Source: Bacillus aerolatus
GTDB lineage: Bacteria; Bacillota; Bacilli; Bacillales; Domibacillaceae
Reading direction: 5' to 3'
NCBI RefSeq assembly: GCF_009183655.1
Contig: NZ_WEIO01000001.1
Span: 496,001 to 560,000 of the forward strand
Length of the DNA stretch: 64,000 nt
The notes under the pieces: model-generated
Seen by the model: only the letters and a program-made list of their open reading frames with translations
Told to the model about the DNA's origin: nothing
Databases searched by the model: none
Translations under genes and position numbers: made by a program
Shown: piece after piece, positions 33,741 to 42,550 of the stretch
How the letters are laid out: the number at the start of each line of letters is the position of its first letter
How positions within the stretch are numbered: position 1 is the first letter of the stretch

Positions 33741-33999
33741 TTGAGTATTTCATTTTTGTTAATTCATTTGTCAATTTGTCAATTTGCTCTTGCATCTGTT
33801 CAAACTTCTCATCTAATTCTTTTTGATCTTGTTTTTCTTTTTCTGCATTAATGATTTCCTCATCTATAGCAGCGATAGCAGCTATGGCCGCTATCCCATC
33901 TGCAATAGTAGTAAGAATAGCAGCTATCAGGGCAAGTCTGAGGCTAGAGCTTATTGGCGATTGTTCATTTTGTTCTGATTTTGAATCGGTGTTATTCAT
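33733..33999 (-). CDS. Small protein with one hydrophobic helix and a coiled coil, 88 aa
   Basis: ATG 33999 follows AAGGAGAAGATTAT on the minus strand. After a polar start (NNTDSKSEQNEQSPISSSLR) there is an Ala/Ile-rich helix (LALIAAILTTIADGIAAIAA), then a charged heptad-like region (KQDQKELDEKFEQMQEQIDK, LTNELTKM) predicted as coiled coil. The DNA behind the Ala-Ile stretch is repetitive (ATAGCAGC units). No family is named. Its upstream frame overlaps the end of another minus-strand fragment. Confidence 0.6.
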   Translation of the reverse strand: MNNTDSKSEQNEQSPISSSLRLALIAAILTTIADGIAAIAAIAAIDEEIINAEKEKQDQKELDEKFEQMQEQIDKLTNELTKMKYSKF

Positions 34000-34245
34000 A
34001 TAATCTTCTCCTTTGTCTGGCAATGTTAGGAAGATTCACATTAAACTTATGCTCGAGGTTTTGAAGTAATACATTTTTTGCAATGTAGCTTGGAATATGA
34101 CTGAAAAATAAAGAAATCAACAGTAACTGAAAGGCGAGTTCTGAGCTTCCTCCTGTAATAATGATGGAATGCTCAGCAATTTTGTATGCTGCGATAATTG
34201 GATATAAATAGGTAAATAAACCTTGACAAAAATAATCAATTTGAA
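33993..34245 (-). pseudogene. Fragment of a membrane protein gene lacking its 5' end
   Basis: The minus strand from about 34240 reads YLYPIIAAYKIAEHSIIITG, GSSELAFQLLLISLFFSHIP, SYIAKNVLLQNLEHKFNVNL and ends RRRLYE at 33993, overlapping the ATG of the 88-aa gene by a few bases (ATGAATAA arrangement). No start codon or RBS is found, and its upstream part lies under the tetR promoter on the other strand. The translational overlap suggests these two genes were once an operon. Confidence 0.4.
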
Positions 34246-34276
34246 TACGATTTATTTATTAATCAATAAATAGATA
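34223..34276 (+). promoter_or_regulatory. tetR promoter with overlapping operator
   Basis: TTGACA (34223-34228), 17-bp spacer, TACGAT (34246-34251). Directly over the -10 and start region lies TTTATTTATTAATCAATAAA (34251-34270), an inverted repeat. The same motif, TTTATTTATTGATTGATAAA, is found before the next gene (34859-34890). This points to autoregulation by the TetR protein and to a shared regulon. Confidence 0.65.
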
Positions 34277-34290
34277 AAAGGATGATAGTA

Positions 34291-34809
34291 GTGGCAGTCC
34301 GAGAAGATAAAAGAGAATTAATTATTGAAAATGCTGTAAAGGTTTTCGCAGAGAGGGGGTATTATAAAGCAACGACGGGAATGGTGGCAAAGGCTGCAGG
34401 AGTGACGCAGCCGTATGTGTTTCATTTTTTTCAAAACAAGGAAGAATTATTCAAGGCTGTCATTGATCGTGCATTTAGCCGCATTTATGACGCATTTTCA
34501 GAAGTAAATGCACCTGCTGATCAATTAATCGAAACGATGGGTCGTGCTTTTAATCAAATTATACAAACCCATCGTGATGAGGTGTTAATGGTTATGCAAG
34601 CTCATGCCATTTCAGAGGCAGGGATTCGAGAACATGTTCGGCAATTGTTTCTCACCATTTTTGAATCCTTAACTTTGAAATTTGAAGGAGCGGGAATTTC
34701 TAATGCTAAAGAAACAGCCGCACATTTCATTGGCACCGGTTTACTTATTACGGTTGCAGAAGTATTGAATTTGCCCCAATTAATATGTGGAAAAGATGAA
34801 GCAGAGTGA
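34291..34809 (+). CDS. TetR/AcrR-family repressor
   Basis: GTG 34291 is preferred, with AAGG nine bases upstream; ATG 34282 abuts that RBS. The 172-residue protein has an N-terminal HTH (REDKRELIIENAVKVFAERG, YYKATTGMVAKAAGVTQPYV, FHFFQNKEELFKAVID) and a variable alpha-helical ligand domain. Operator-like inverted repeats lie over its own promoter and before the membrane protein gene at 34913, so it likely represses both. The inducer is unknown. Confidence 0.9.
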   Translation: MAVREDKRELIIENAVKVFAERGYYKATTGMVAKAAGVTQPYVFHFFQNKEELFKAVIDRAFSRIYDAFSEVNAPADQLIETMGRAFNQIIQTHRDEVLMVMQAHAISEAGIREHVRQLFLTIFESLTLKFEGAGISNAKETAAHFIGTGLLITVAEVLNLPQLICGKDEAE

Positions 34810-34857
34810 AGAGTTGCTGTTAAAAAGAGGAAGTGGATCAACTTTCTTTTTTTTACA

Positions 34858-34890
34858 TTTTTATTTATTGATTGATAAATAAATAAACGA
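34858..34890 (+). promoter_or_regulatory. Second TetR operator-like inverted repeat
   Basis: TTTATTTATTGATTGATAAA followed by TAAATAAACG; shares TTTATTTATTRATYRATAAA with the repeat over the tetR promoter. It ends about 23 bp before the start of the membrane protein gene. Confidence 0.6.
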
Positions 34891-34912
34891 ATTTGAAAGG
34901 AAGGGACGATCC

Positions 34913-35830
34913 TTGACGAATGTTATGAGAGCTGGCCGAAACGATGTAGTGGACTCGTCTGTCAAGCTATTTGAAGGAGAAAGATGGCTTGTGATTACAA
35001 GTCTGATTGGATTTATACTTGCAGCAGGCATCGCTATGTTTATCTTTTTTCGAGGCCCCATTATTTTACCTGAAGGAGATTTAGGAGATGCTTTCTCTTT
35101 TAATGCGGCAATCGGCATGTTTACCCTTTCAATAGCTGCGATTTTACCTTTTGCAAGACTTAAAGCTCGTAACAGGAAGGCGATACGGTGGATTTTTATT
35201 ATAGCAGCCATATACTCCTATGCCATTGAAACGGTTCAAAACTTTCGAGGTCTTAATCCACGATTTTCTCGTGCAGGAGATGTCGCCGATATAATAGCTG
35301 GAATGCTATTTGGGGTTGTTTCGCTCTTACTTATTGCTTTAGCATTGTTGCTTACTATCCAGTTTTTCAGAATAAAATATCCTTATGAACGTCCATTGCT
35401 TATTATGGGGATTCGCTATGCTTTCCTCTCTGTCCTAATAGCCAATATTGCCGGAATATGGATGATTTTGCTGCAAGACCGGTTTACAGGAGAGGCAGGG
35501 AATTTAATCGTCCTACATGGAATTGGCTTTCATGCGCTGCAAACATTAATCTTGCCAGGATGGCTTTTAGAGAAAGTACAAGTGAATGATCGCTTTAAAA
35601 AACGGCTCATCCATTATGGCAGTATGGCTTGGATGCTATCGATTATACTAATAGGTTTCCAAACGGCATTAGGCCGCTCTGTATTTGAACTAACGGCCTT
35701 GCCGATCCTTGTGGGCATTTTGTTATTTGTATGGCTTGGAACAGTGAGCGTTGCATTTGTGCTTTTTATAAAAAAGAGGAGAATAAATAGTTTACCATCA
35801 GATTATATATCCAGAGTGAAAGAGGAGTAG
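34913..35830 (+). CDS. Multi-pass membrane protein under likely TetR control, 305 aa
   Basis: A TTG start at 34913 has GGAAGGGACGATCC upstream. The protein has about eight membrane helices, for example VITSLIGFILAAGIAMFIFF, AAIGMFTLSIAAILPFARLK, AIRWIFIIAAIYSYAIETVQ and TALPILVGILLFVWLGTVSV, with conserved-looking polar positions (ETVQNFRGLNPRF, HGIGFHALQTLILPGW). No transporter signature is recognised; it is too short for MFS. Its pairing with a TetR repressor through shared operators suggests a drug- or lipid-responsive membrane protein. A piece of this gene occurs again at 30616-30655. Confidence 0.7.
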   Translation: MTNVMRAGRNDVVDSSVKLFEGERWLVITSLIGFILAAGIAMFIFFRGPIILPEGDLGDAFSFNAAIGMFTLSIAAILPFARLKARNRKAIRWIFIIAAIYSYAIETVQNFRGLNPRFSRAGDVADIIAGMLFGVVSLLLIALALLLTIQFFRIKYPYERPLLIMGIRYAFLSVLIANIAGIWMILLQDRFTGEAGNLIVLHGIGFHALQTLILPGWLLEKVQVNDRFKKRLIHYGSMAWMLSIILIGFQTALGRSVFELTALPILVGILLFVWLGTVSVAFVLFIKKRRINSLPSDYISRVKEE

Positions 35831-35847
35831 TTTCGGGAAAAAGTGGA

Positions 35848-35958
35848 TGCTTTATTTTTTGAATAAAAAAACAAAATTACAATCTTTACTTCCTAATGTT
35901 GATATACATCATGTTGGAAGTACAGCTGTGCCGGAAAGTCTTACAAAGGGGATTTAGA
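35848..35958 (+). pseudogene. GrpB / UPF0157 family gene scrap
   Basis: Reads LQSLLPNVDIHHVGSTAVPE then SLTKGI and stop; one base further the frame would read KGDLEYVV. IEHVGSTAVPG--KG--D is the hallmark of the GrpB family (nucleotidyltransferase-like fold). Only ~35 residues survive with a frameshift. The following 190 bp to 36150 are A+T-rich without a gene. Confidence 0.6.
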
Positions 35959-36150
35959 ATATGTAGTTTGTCATTAATGATCATTGATTGATGGTTTTAA
36001 TCAACCTTTTTTATAAAAACCAAGTCAGTACTTATATAAGAAAAATCCGTTTTGATCAATCTTTTTTCAAAATGGATTCTTCTTATTTTGCTTGGAATGC
36101 ATGTTTACAGGGTGTTTTTGATCAACCTTTATTTCAAAGCTACACCCTCC

Positions 36151-37092
36151 TTATTTTTGTTTTATCGAACCGTTTTCAACTCCGTAATAGAAGTTCCCGT
36201 CAGCATATGTAACAAAAAAACTAATCATTTGGCTATTTTTTTCATTCTCATTGAATATTAATAATTGTTTATTCTCAGGATTATACAAATAGTTAGAACC
36301 ATCATTACTAATATAATAATCACCATCAAATTCCTCGGCAATGGCAGCTTCTAGTTCGCTTGCATTAGCCTCTGCATGGATGGATTCAATTTTATTGCTG
36401 AAATAGGATATAAATAGATTTTTACTTGGGTAATCTTGAATCCATTCGTAGAAGGCTTCTTCATCAGGACCTTCATAATCCGGGTTTCCAACCAACCCTT
36501 TTGTCGTTGATGGTGTATCCCCTAATGTAATCCCATAAATATTAAATTCGCCATTCTCGTACGCAAAAAACGATGGGGTGGTAATCGAATCATCTTTTTT
36601 GTAATCACCATTTAAATAAACCTGCGGAGTATGGCAGCCCTCATTCTCAACCGTAACGGTTATAACTGAATCTTTTTTTTCCATCATTCCACCGCATTCT
36701 TCAAGCAGATTATTTTTAAATTCAACCTTGTCACCTTTTATGATGCCTGTTCCTTGGAATGAATTGGCATATGAACTATTATTATTCGGATTAATCCTAG
36801 TTCCTCCTAAAGTATAGTTAATCCCGTTCCCTTCAACCTGTTCAATTTGTAATTGTCCAAGATTATCATCACTCAAAAAGACCCATTGTCCATCCCAAGA
36901 GCGATCCTCTTCGTTGTTTTCCTGTGTAGCCACAGGTTCAGATGCAGCCTTTTTTTCACTAACTTGTTCGTTAACTTTTTCACTCACCTGTTCACGATTT
37001 GCTTTCTTTTCTTCTGAAACCATCTGACTCGAACACCCAGTTATCATAAAAATTGATACGATCATGATGATTGCAAAAATGCTTTTTTTCAC
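36151..37092 (-). CDS. Putative lipoprotein, 313 aa
   Basis: A GTG at 37092 follows AGGGGTGAAAAA on the minus strand and begins KKSIFAIIMIVSIFMITGC, a type II signal peptide with lipobox ITGC. A low-complexity linker rich in E, K and V (SEKVNEQVSEKKAASE) is followed by a beta-rich domain (WDGQWVFLSDDNLGQLQIEQ) and a C-terminal domain with YGITLGDTPSTTKGLVGNPD and YEWIQDYPSKNLFISYFSNK. I do not recognise the family. It has its own upstream 250-bp repeat element, and 36 bp of it recur at 30656. Confidence 0.7.
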   Translation of the reverse strand: MKKSIFAIIMIVSIFMITGCSSQMVSEEKKANREQVSEKVNEQVSEKKAASEPVATQENNEEDRSWDGQWVFLSDDNLGQLQIEQVEGNGINYTLGGTRINPNNNSSYANSFQGTGIIKGDKVEFKNNLLEECGGMMEKKDSVITVTVENEGCHTPQVYLNGDYKKDDSITTPSFFAYENGEFNIYGITLGDTPSTTKGLVGNPDYEGPDEEAFYEWIQDYPSKNLFISYFSNKIESIHAEANASELEAAIAEEFDGDYYISNDGSNYLYNPENKQLLIFNENEKNSQMISFFVTYADGNFYYGVENGSIKQK

Positions 37093-37179
37093 TTTTTCAC
37101 CCCTAATAAATATAAAATTAGAATAAGACATAAAGAACTTGCAAAAACTCTTTTCTTTGACAAAGCCAGCCATTTCTTT

Positions 37180-37432
37180 ATTAAGTCCTCTTTATATATC
37201 GGTCCTATCTCCTAATCGTTTAAGTAATTATTGCCGACAGGTTTCTTGTCCCTATAGTTTCGGGCAGTCTCCGTTCCAAAACAATCATTCGTTAAATTAA
37301 AAATGCCTGTAGAAATTTCTTTCTACAGAGCACTTCAAAGGTCAAGACCTAGAATCAAACCCAACGTAAGCGTAAAAAGAATGGCTCTAATTGAAAAGTC
37401 AGTCAGGCCATTCTAATAAATTATTAATCTGT
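37180..37432. repeat. ~250-bp dispersed repeat, second copy
   Basis: Matches 30692-30942. On the minus strand it contains a frame DFSIRAILFTLTLGLILGLD (stop follows) and a hairpin with T-tract (CTGTAGAAAG / CTTTCTACAG region near 37305-37330, then TTTTTAAT). In both copies the peptide frame and the hairpin are kept although several bases differ. Confidence 0.75.
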
Positions 37433-37471
37433 TGGTTGTAAATAAATTCCTAGGACAAAGGAGTGATTTCA

Positions 37472-37996
37472 ATGTTCGCCCAAGTAAAACGATTGCTGCC
37501 GTTAAGAGCGGTGTTGTGGCTTTTTCCACTCGTTTTTTTGATCCATGACATGGAAGAATTGGTGCTGATTGAGTCTTGGATGGAGAACCACCGGGGGATG
37601 CTTGCGGAGAAGTTGCATCTAGGGGGTTGGAATTTGCAAGGTGTCCTCTGGACGACACCGCGATTTGCTATTGCCGTTACCGTGTTGTTAGGGTTGATCT
37701 GTATCGCATCTTATTGCGCTGCCCGGCCAGGCGCCACGGCTAAAGACCGCAAATGGTTCGTTATCGGAATAACTGCTCTGTTTTTGAACGTGTTTACGCA
37801 CTTGGCGCAAACCGCGCTGTTCCATAGCTATACACCGGGCGTCGTGACCGCCATTGCTGTGGTTCTGCCCTATACACTCTACACCTACGGCCGTTTGCTT
37901 CAGAAAGGTTGGGTTTCACGTGTGTTTGTCCGGTCGATGCTGCTTGTGGCGGGAGTCATCTTAGCGGCAGGTATTATCGGTTCAACGGTTCTCTGA
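37472..37996 (+). CDS. HXXEE domain membrane protein
   Basis: ATG 37472 has AAGGAG nine bases upstream. The 174-residue protein has five to six hydrophobic segments and the defining motif HDMEE (LVFLIHDMEELVLIESWM) near residue 26, with a second conserved polar site FLNVFTHLAQTALFHSY. The HXXEE family is of unknown function; the motif could bind metal within the membrane. The gene is clearly richer in G+C than its surroundings (many GCG, CCG and GGC codons), which suggests recent acquisition. Confidence 0.8.
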   Translation: MFAQVKRLLPLRAVLWLFPLVFLIHDMEELVLIESWMENHRGMLAEKLHLGGWNLQGVLWTTPRFAIAVTVLLGLICIASYCAARPGATAKDRKWFVIGITALFLNVFTHLAQTALFHSYTPGVVTAIAVVLPYTLYTYGRLLQKGWVSRVFVRSMLLVAGVILAAGIIGSTVL

Positions 37997-37999
37997 AGG

Positions 38000-38214
38000 G
38001 TTTGCGTTTGTAGAGGTTATAGATCATTTGGTTAATCATGAGACGTATCATCCAGGTAATATAGCTGCTATGTTACGGCAACTTGACTTAAGGGGAGTTT
38101 CAACGGATTATATTTACTTTATTCGTGAAAGGCATCGACCAGGAAGCAGTCGGTGAAACAATAAAGGAAATCCATTTGCTGCTAGAACTGAAGAATGCGG
38201 CTTCACGCTATTGA
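38000..38214 (+). pseudogene. DinB-family C-terminal fragment joined to another gene end
   Basis: The first frame reads AFVEVIDHLVNHETYHPGNI then AAMLRQLDLRGVSTDYIYFI before a stop at 38154. HL-NHETYH-G-IA-ML-Q-G is the metal-binding helix motif of DinB/YfiT-like proteins. From about 38125 a different frame reads GIDQEAVGETIKEIHLLLEL then KNAASRY and a stop at 38212, the tail of another gene. A deletion has fused two remnants. 38215-38464 holds no recognisable gene. Confidence 0.6.
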
Positions 38215-38464
38215 AATAAAAAACTTTATTTTTACTGAACACTTAAAGGGTATTTGTCCGTGCCAATAGATCTAACAAGCATATAATGATGTAGTTGCTT
38301 CCTGCACATGCAAATTAAGGAAACAAGTGATTCGAGCAAAAATAACTTCTGTTGCCCAAAAATTCACACGCTTGAGTCACTCTTATGAGTTATACAGGAG
38401 ATAAGGATGTCACATGTTAAAGTTTAGTGATTTTTAATTGTAATAACGAAAGGATGTAATTGCA

Positions 38465-40174
38465 TTGGGTAATAAGATAAATCCGTCGGATCCAAATACG
38501 ATCCCGAAGTTTATGGATGAACTAAAAAAACCGCCCGTTGCCCGGCCTGTTCCCCGTTCTGGCTATCCTGAAGGCTCTTATTATGAAATTGAAATGAAAG
38601 AAGCAATACACCGATTCCATAGGGATTTTCCTAAAACACGAATTTGGGGGTATGATGGAATCAGCCCTGGACCAACCATTGAGGCAATGAAGAGCAAAAC
38701 CACTTATATAAAATATGTGAATAAGCTCCCATGCAAACACTTTCTTCCAATTGACCGTACTCTTCATTCAAGTATTGATACACCGGACGTACGGACTGTC
38801 GTTCATCTTCACGGGGCGAATGTAGACTGGGAGAGCGACGGCCACCCCGAGGCGTGGTATACGCAAAATTATGAAATGACAGGCCCGACTTTTAAGAGAA
38901 AGGTACACGCCTATACAAACCACCAGCCGGGAGCGACACTTTGGTATCATGATCATGCGATGTCGCTTACAAGATTAAATGTTTATGCGGGACTTGCGGG
39001 CTTTTATCTGCTTCGCGACTCTCTTGAAGAAAGGTTGCAGCTTCCATCTGGGAGATACGAAATTCCTTTAATGATCCAAGATCGGTCATTTAATGAAGAT
39101 GGCTCTCTTTTTTATCCTGATACCCCTCCATTTCCTGTATCCGTCCATCCGTCCATCACACCTGGTGTAGTTGGAAATACGATTGTAGTAAACGGGAAAA
39201 TATGGCCTTATCTTAGGGTAGAACCAAGAAAGTACCGTTTTCGGATTCTTAACGCTTCTAATAGAAGAGGCTATGTATTAAGCTTATCCAACGAAAATGC
39301 GTTTTTCCAGATCGGCACGGATGGAGGACTTCTTACTCAGCCTATGGAGCTTTCCTCTGTTGAATTGCTTCCGGCTGAACGGACAGATATTATTATTGAT
39401 TTCTCCGGCATGGAGGGGCAACAGTTTACATTGAGAAATACCGATACAGAATTTCCAGGTGAACACACAAGCGGTGTAATGCAACTTAGGGTCGATCTTC
39501 CTTTAAGGGGAAAAGATGAAAGCCAAATTCCACAAACGTTATATCCGGAAATGGAGCTGCACGATCATCACGCCCATATTATAAGGGATTTGCCTCTGAC
39601 CGTTTCCAGAGATCGGTACGGACGGCCAATGCTGATGCTAAACGATCGAATGTATCATGACCCGGCTTCTGAAAAACCATCACTCGATAGCATTGAAATA
39701 TGGAATTTTATCAACTTAACCCGGATTCCGCATCCTATCCATGTTCATTTGGTTCAGTTTAAAATTCTCGAGCGGCGTCCTTTCAATGTGGAGCGTTACC
39801 AAAATGAAGGGGTTCTTGAGTGGACGGGACCGGCAGAGGAACCTCGAGACTATGAACGCGGCTGGAAGGACGTTGTGAAGGTCGACATTGGAATGGTAAC
39901 CAAAATTATTATGCATTTTAAAGAACATATAGGGAATTACATCTGGCACTGCCATTTCCTTGAACATGAAGACCATGATATGATGAGACCTATTCGGATT
40001 ATTGAAGATGCCCACCCTGTGCAGCTTCCTCATGCCAAAGATACACATACGGATCCTGTCTCAGACAGTCCTGCACAAGACAATATTGAGCCGGAAAATG
40101 CCACACCAGCCAGATCCGAACCAGACAAACCTGTACCAGATAGCCCTCCATCTGATGATTCTTCTTCTAATTAA
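38465..40174 (+). CDS. cotA: CotA-type spore coat multicopper o-diphenol/bilirubin oxidase (laccase)
   Basis: A TTG at 38465 follows AAAGGATGTAATTGCA. The 569-residue protein has all four copper-ligand motifs: HLHG (114-117), WYHDH (160-164), HPIHVH (423-428) and HCHFLEHED-M (495 onward, with the type 1 Cys 496 and axial Met). CotA oxidises phenols and bilirubin with reduction of O2 to water and sits in the outer spore coat, giving brown pigment. B. subtilis CotA has 513 residues; this one carries an extra ~50-residue tail rich in P, D and S (VPDSPPSDDSSSN). It is followed by a two-component system and a YdhK-like lipoprotein. Confidence 0.9.
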   Translation: MGNKINPSDPNTIPKFMDELKKPPVARPVPRSGYPEGSYYEIEMKEAIHRFHRDFPKTRIWGYDGISPGPTIEAMKSKTTYIKYVNKLPCKHFLPIDRTLHSSIDTPDVRTVVHLHGANVDWESDGHPEAWYTQNYEMTGPTFKRKVHAYTNHQPGATLWYHDHAMSLTRLNVYAGLAGFYLLRDSLEERLQLPSGRYEIPLMIQDRSFNEDGSLFYPDTPPFPVSVHPSITPGVVGNTIVVNGKIWPYLRVEPRKYRFRILNASNRRGYVLSLSNENAFFQIGTDGGLLTQPMELSSVELLPAERTDIIIDFSGMEGQQFTLRNTDTEFPGEHTSGVMQLRVDLPLRGKDESQIPQTLYPEMELHDHHAHIIRDLPLTVSRDRYGRPMLMLNDRMYHDPASEKPSLDSIEIWNFINLTRIPHPIHVHLVQFKILERRPFNVERYQNEGVLEWTGPAEEPRDYERGWKDVVKVDIGMVTKIIMHFKEHIGNYIWHCHFLEHEDHDMMRPIRIIEDAHPVQLPHAKDTHTDPVSDSPAQDNIEPENATPARSEPDKPVPDSPPSDDSSSN

Positions 40175-40284
40175 TATGATAAACCCAACATCAAAGCAAA
40201 AGGCACTGTTCATTTATTGAGCGGTGTCTTATTTTTTAATAAAAACTCCTTGAAAACTGCACAAATTATCGCGTTTTATTAAGT

Positions 40285-41697
40285 ATGATAGAAAGAGTAA
40301 TTAGAAAAGCGGTGATAACGATTAATAAAATAACCTTAAAACTAGGTCTCTGGTTTTTCTTTGTGATGATGATGATTGAAGTCTGCTTATTCTTTGTTTT
40401 GCATACTGGCCTTGTAGAAAGCCGGGTAGAAGAAGAATTAAGTGCGCTGCTTGCAAGGGGGAACAGTCATAGAGAGGTTCTTGAAGACTTATATAACACG
40501 GAAACTCTGCACCATATTGCTCTTATGGAATTAAAAGCTGATACAGAGGTAATTATCACAGACGGCAAACAAAATATTATTATTAGTTCCTCCAAGGTAG
40601 ACAATGGAGAGAAGAAAATTGTATCTAAAAAGCTAGAAAACGTTCCCCGTGATGGGAAAATCCTGGAGAGAAGATGGAAAAATGAGAAGTATATTTCCAC
40701 TGTCAGCCCTTATTCAGTAAATGGACACCAAAATGGATACGTTTATATGTTTAAAAGTACGGATCAGGTACAAAGGCTAATTTCAAAATTAAACCAGCAT
40801 TTTTTATTGGCAGCGGCTGTAACTATTATACTTTTAATTGTAACGATTCTGTTCTTATCAAGGGCTTTGACAACTCCTCTTATTCAAATGAAAAGAGCTA
40901 CAGAGAAGTTGAGCAAGGGTAATTTTTCCGTTCAGCTGCCAGATAGGGGAGAAGACGAGCTGGGTGAATTATCGCGATCAATAACTATTCTTGCCCAAGA
41001 CTTAAAGCACTTGAAAGAACAAAGAAACGATTTTTTATCTAGTATTTCTCACGAGTTGAGAACACCGTTAACTTATATCAAAGGATATGCGGATGTGGCT
41101 AGACGAAGGAACATTGCGGATAAAGATAGAGAACGTTATCTCGACATTATTTATGAAGAATCTGAAAAATTATCGAATATGATGAAGGATTTATTTGATT
41201 TAGCCAAAATGGACCAAAATACTTTTGTTATTCATCAGGAGAAAGTACAGATATGCTTCTATTTACGAGGCATTTGTGAAAAGATGATGCCAGCCTTTAA
41301 GGAAAAAGACATAAACCTTGAAATTAATTGCAATGAAAATATGTATGTTTTAATCGATCCTATGAGATTTGAACAAGTTTTTTTGAATTTATTTGATAAT
41401 GCCATTAAATACTCAGATCCACATACTAAAACAAGCGTTCTTGTTAAAAGAGAAAAGGAAAATGTTTTAATCGAAGTCAAAGATGAGGGGCGTGGAATTC
41501 CTGGAGAAGACATACCTTTTATATTTGAGCGGTTGTACAGGGTGGATAAATCCCGTTCCAGAGATTTTGGAGGGACAGGTTTGGGATTGTCGATTGCAAA
41601 AGAGCTCGTAGAAGCACATCAAGGCCGAATTGAGGTGAAAAGTGGGCTCGGTAAAGGGAGCACGTTTTTGATTTTGATAGAGGAGATGACAGAATGA
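40285..41697 (+). CDS. Sensor histidine kinase
   Basis: The 470-residue protein has two membrane helices (about 18-40 and 172-192) around a ~130-residue extracytoplasmic sensor domain, a HAMP linker (SRALTTPLIQMKRATEKLSK), the phosphoacceptor motif FLSSISHELRTPLTYIKGYA (His 256), and an ATPase domain with N-box (LNLFDNAIKYS), DEGRGIP and GTGLGLSIAKELVEAHQG. ATG 40285 lacks a strong RBS. Its stop overlaps the response regulator start (ATGA), so the pair is translationally coupled. The signal is unknown; CotA and YdhK neighbours suggest copper or envelope stress. Confidence 0.9.
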   Translation: MIERVIRKAVITINKITLKLGLWFFFVMMMIEVCLFFVLHTGLVESRVEEELSALLARGNSHREVLEDLYNTETLHHIALMELKADTEVIITDGKQNIIISSSKVDNGEKKIVSKKLENVPRDGKILERRWKNEKYISTVSPYSVNGHQNGYVYMFKSTDQVQRLISKLNQHFLLAAAVTIILLIVTILFLSRALTTPLIQMKRATEKLSKGNFSVQLPDRGEDELGELSRSITILAQDLKHLKEQRNDFLSSISHELRTPLTYIKGYADVARRRNIADKDRERYLDIIYEESEKLSNMMKDLFDLAKMDQNTFVIHQEKVQICFYLRGICEKMMPAFKEKDINLEINCNENMYVLIDPMRFEQVFLNLFDNAIKYSDPHTKTSVLVKREKENVLIEVKDEGRGIPGEDIPFIFERLYRVDKSRSRDFGGTGLGLSIAKELVEAHQGRIEVKSGLGKGSTFLILIEEMTE

Positions 41698-42371
41698 AAA
41701 CAATACTGCTTGTAGATGATGAAGCAAAAATGCTTGATTTATTAAGCATTTACTTATCACCAAATTATCGGTGTATCAAAGTAAATTCAGGCTTGAAAGC
41801 CATTACGTACATAAAAAGTGATCCTATCGATTTAATTTTGTTAGATGTTATGATGCCGGAATTGGATGGATGGGACACATGCAGACAAATTAGAGAATTT
41901 TCGGATGTTCCGATCATTATGTTAACAGCTAGAAATGAGAAAGCGGATGTGGTAAAAGGATTGCAAATAGGTGCGGATGACTATGTGACAAAACCGTTCG
42001 ATGAAGCAGAGCTGCTTGCAAGAATAGATGCTGTATTCAGGAGAGTGAAAAGCGAAAGCAACATAAAAATTGAATTTAAAGGGCTTTTGTGGGATGGAGC
42101 AGCTCATGAATTAATGTATAAAGGACAGCCCATTCAAATCACTCCAAAAGAGTTTTCCTTACTCGGATTATTATTGAAAAACCGAAATAAAGTCTTTTCG
42201 AGACCGAATTTACTTGAAAGCATTTGGGGAAATGAAGCATTTACGGAAGACAGAACGATTGATTCTCATGTGCGAAATATTCGTGATAAACTTAGACAAG
42301 CAAATTTTCCTGTCGATCAATACCTTTCAACCGTTTGGGGGATTGGATATAAGTGGGTGAGTAAAGAATAG
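41694..42371 (+). CDS. OmpR/PhoB-family response regulator
   Basis: A 225-residue regulator with an N-terminal receiver (LLVDDE, phosphorylation site Asp 51 in LILLDVMMPELDG, Thr in MLTAR, Lys 100 in VTKPF) and a C-terminal winged helix (QITPKEFSLLGLLLKNRNKV, RTIDSHVRNIRDKLRQ, TVWGIGYKW). It overlaps the kinase gene by 4 bp. It probably regulates the adjacent lipoprotein gene, the next gene on the same strand. Confidence 0.93.
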   Translation: MKTILLVDDEAKMLDLLSIYLSPNYRCIKVNSGLKAITYIKSDPIDLILLDVMMPELDGWDTCRQIREFSDVPIIMLTARNEKADVVKGLQIGADDYVTKPFDEAELLARIDAVFRRVKSESNIKIEFKGLLWDGAAHELMYKGQPIQITPKEFSLLGLLLKNRNKVFSRPNLLESIWGNEAFTEDRTIDSHVRNIRDKLRQANFPVDQYLSTVWGIGYKWVSKE

Positions 42372-42550
42372 TAAGTTATAAGAATGGAGAGTTGATAATA
42401 GTTGTCTCAAAGAATGGGGACTATATAATTGGGGACCTGGAAACAGAGTGAACAACACGCTCTGTTTTTTTATTTCCATTGGCCTTACTCCATACTTTCT
42501 GCAAATTTCCTTGATATGATTGTGGACAAACGTCAAAGGAGGATATTTCT

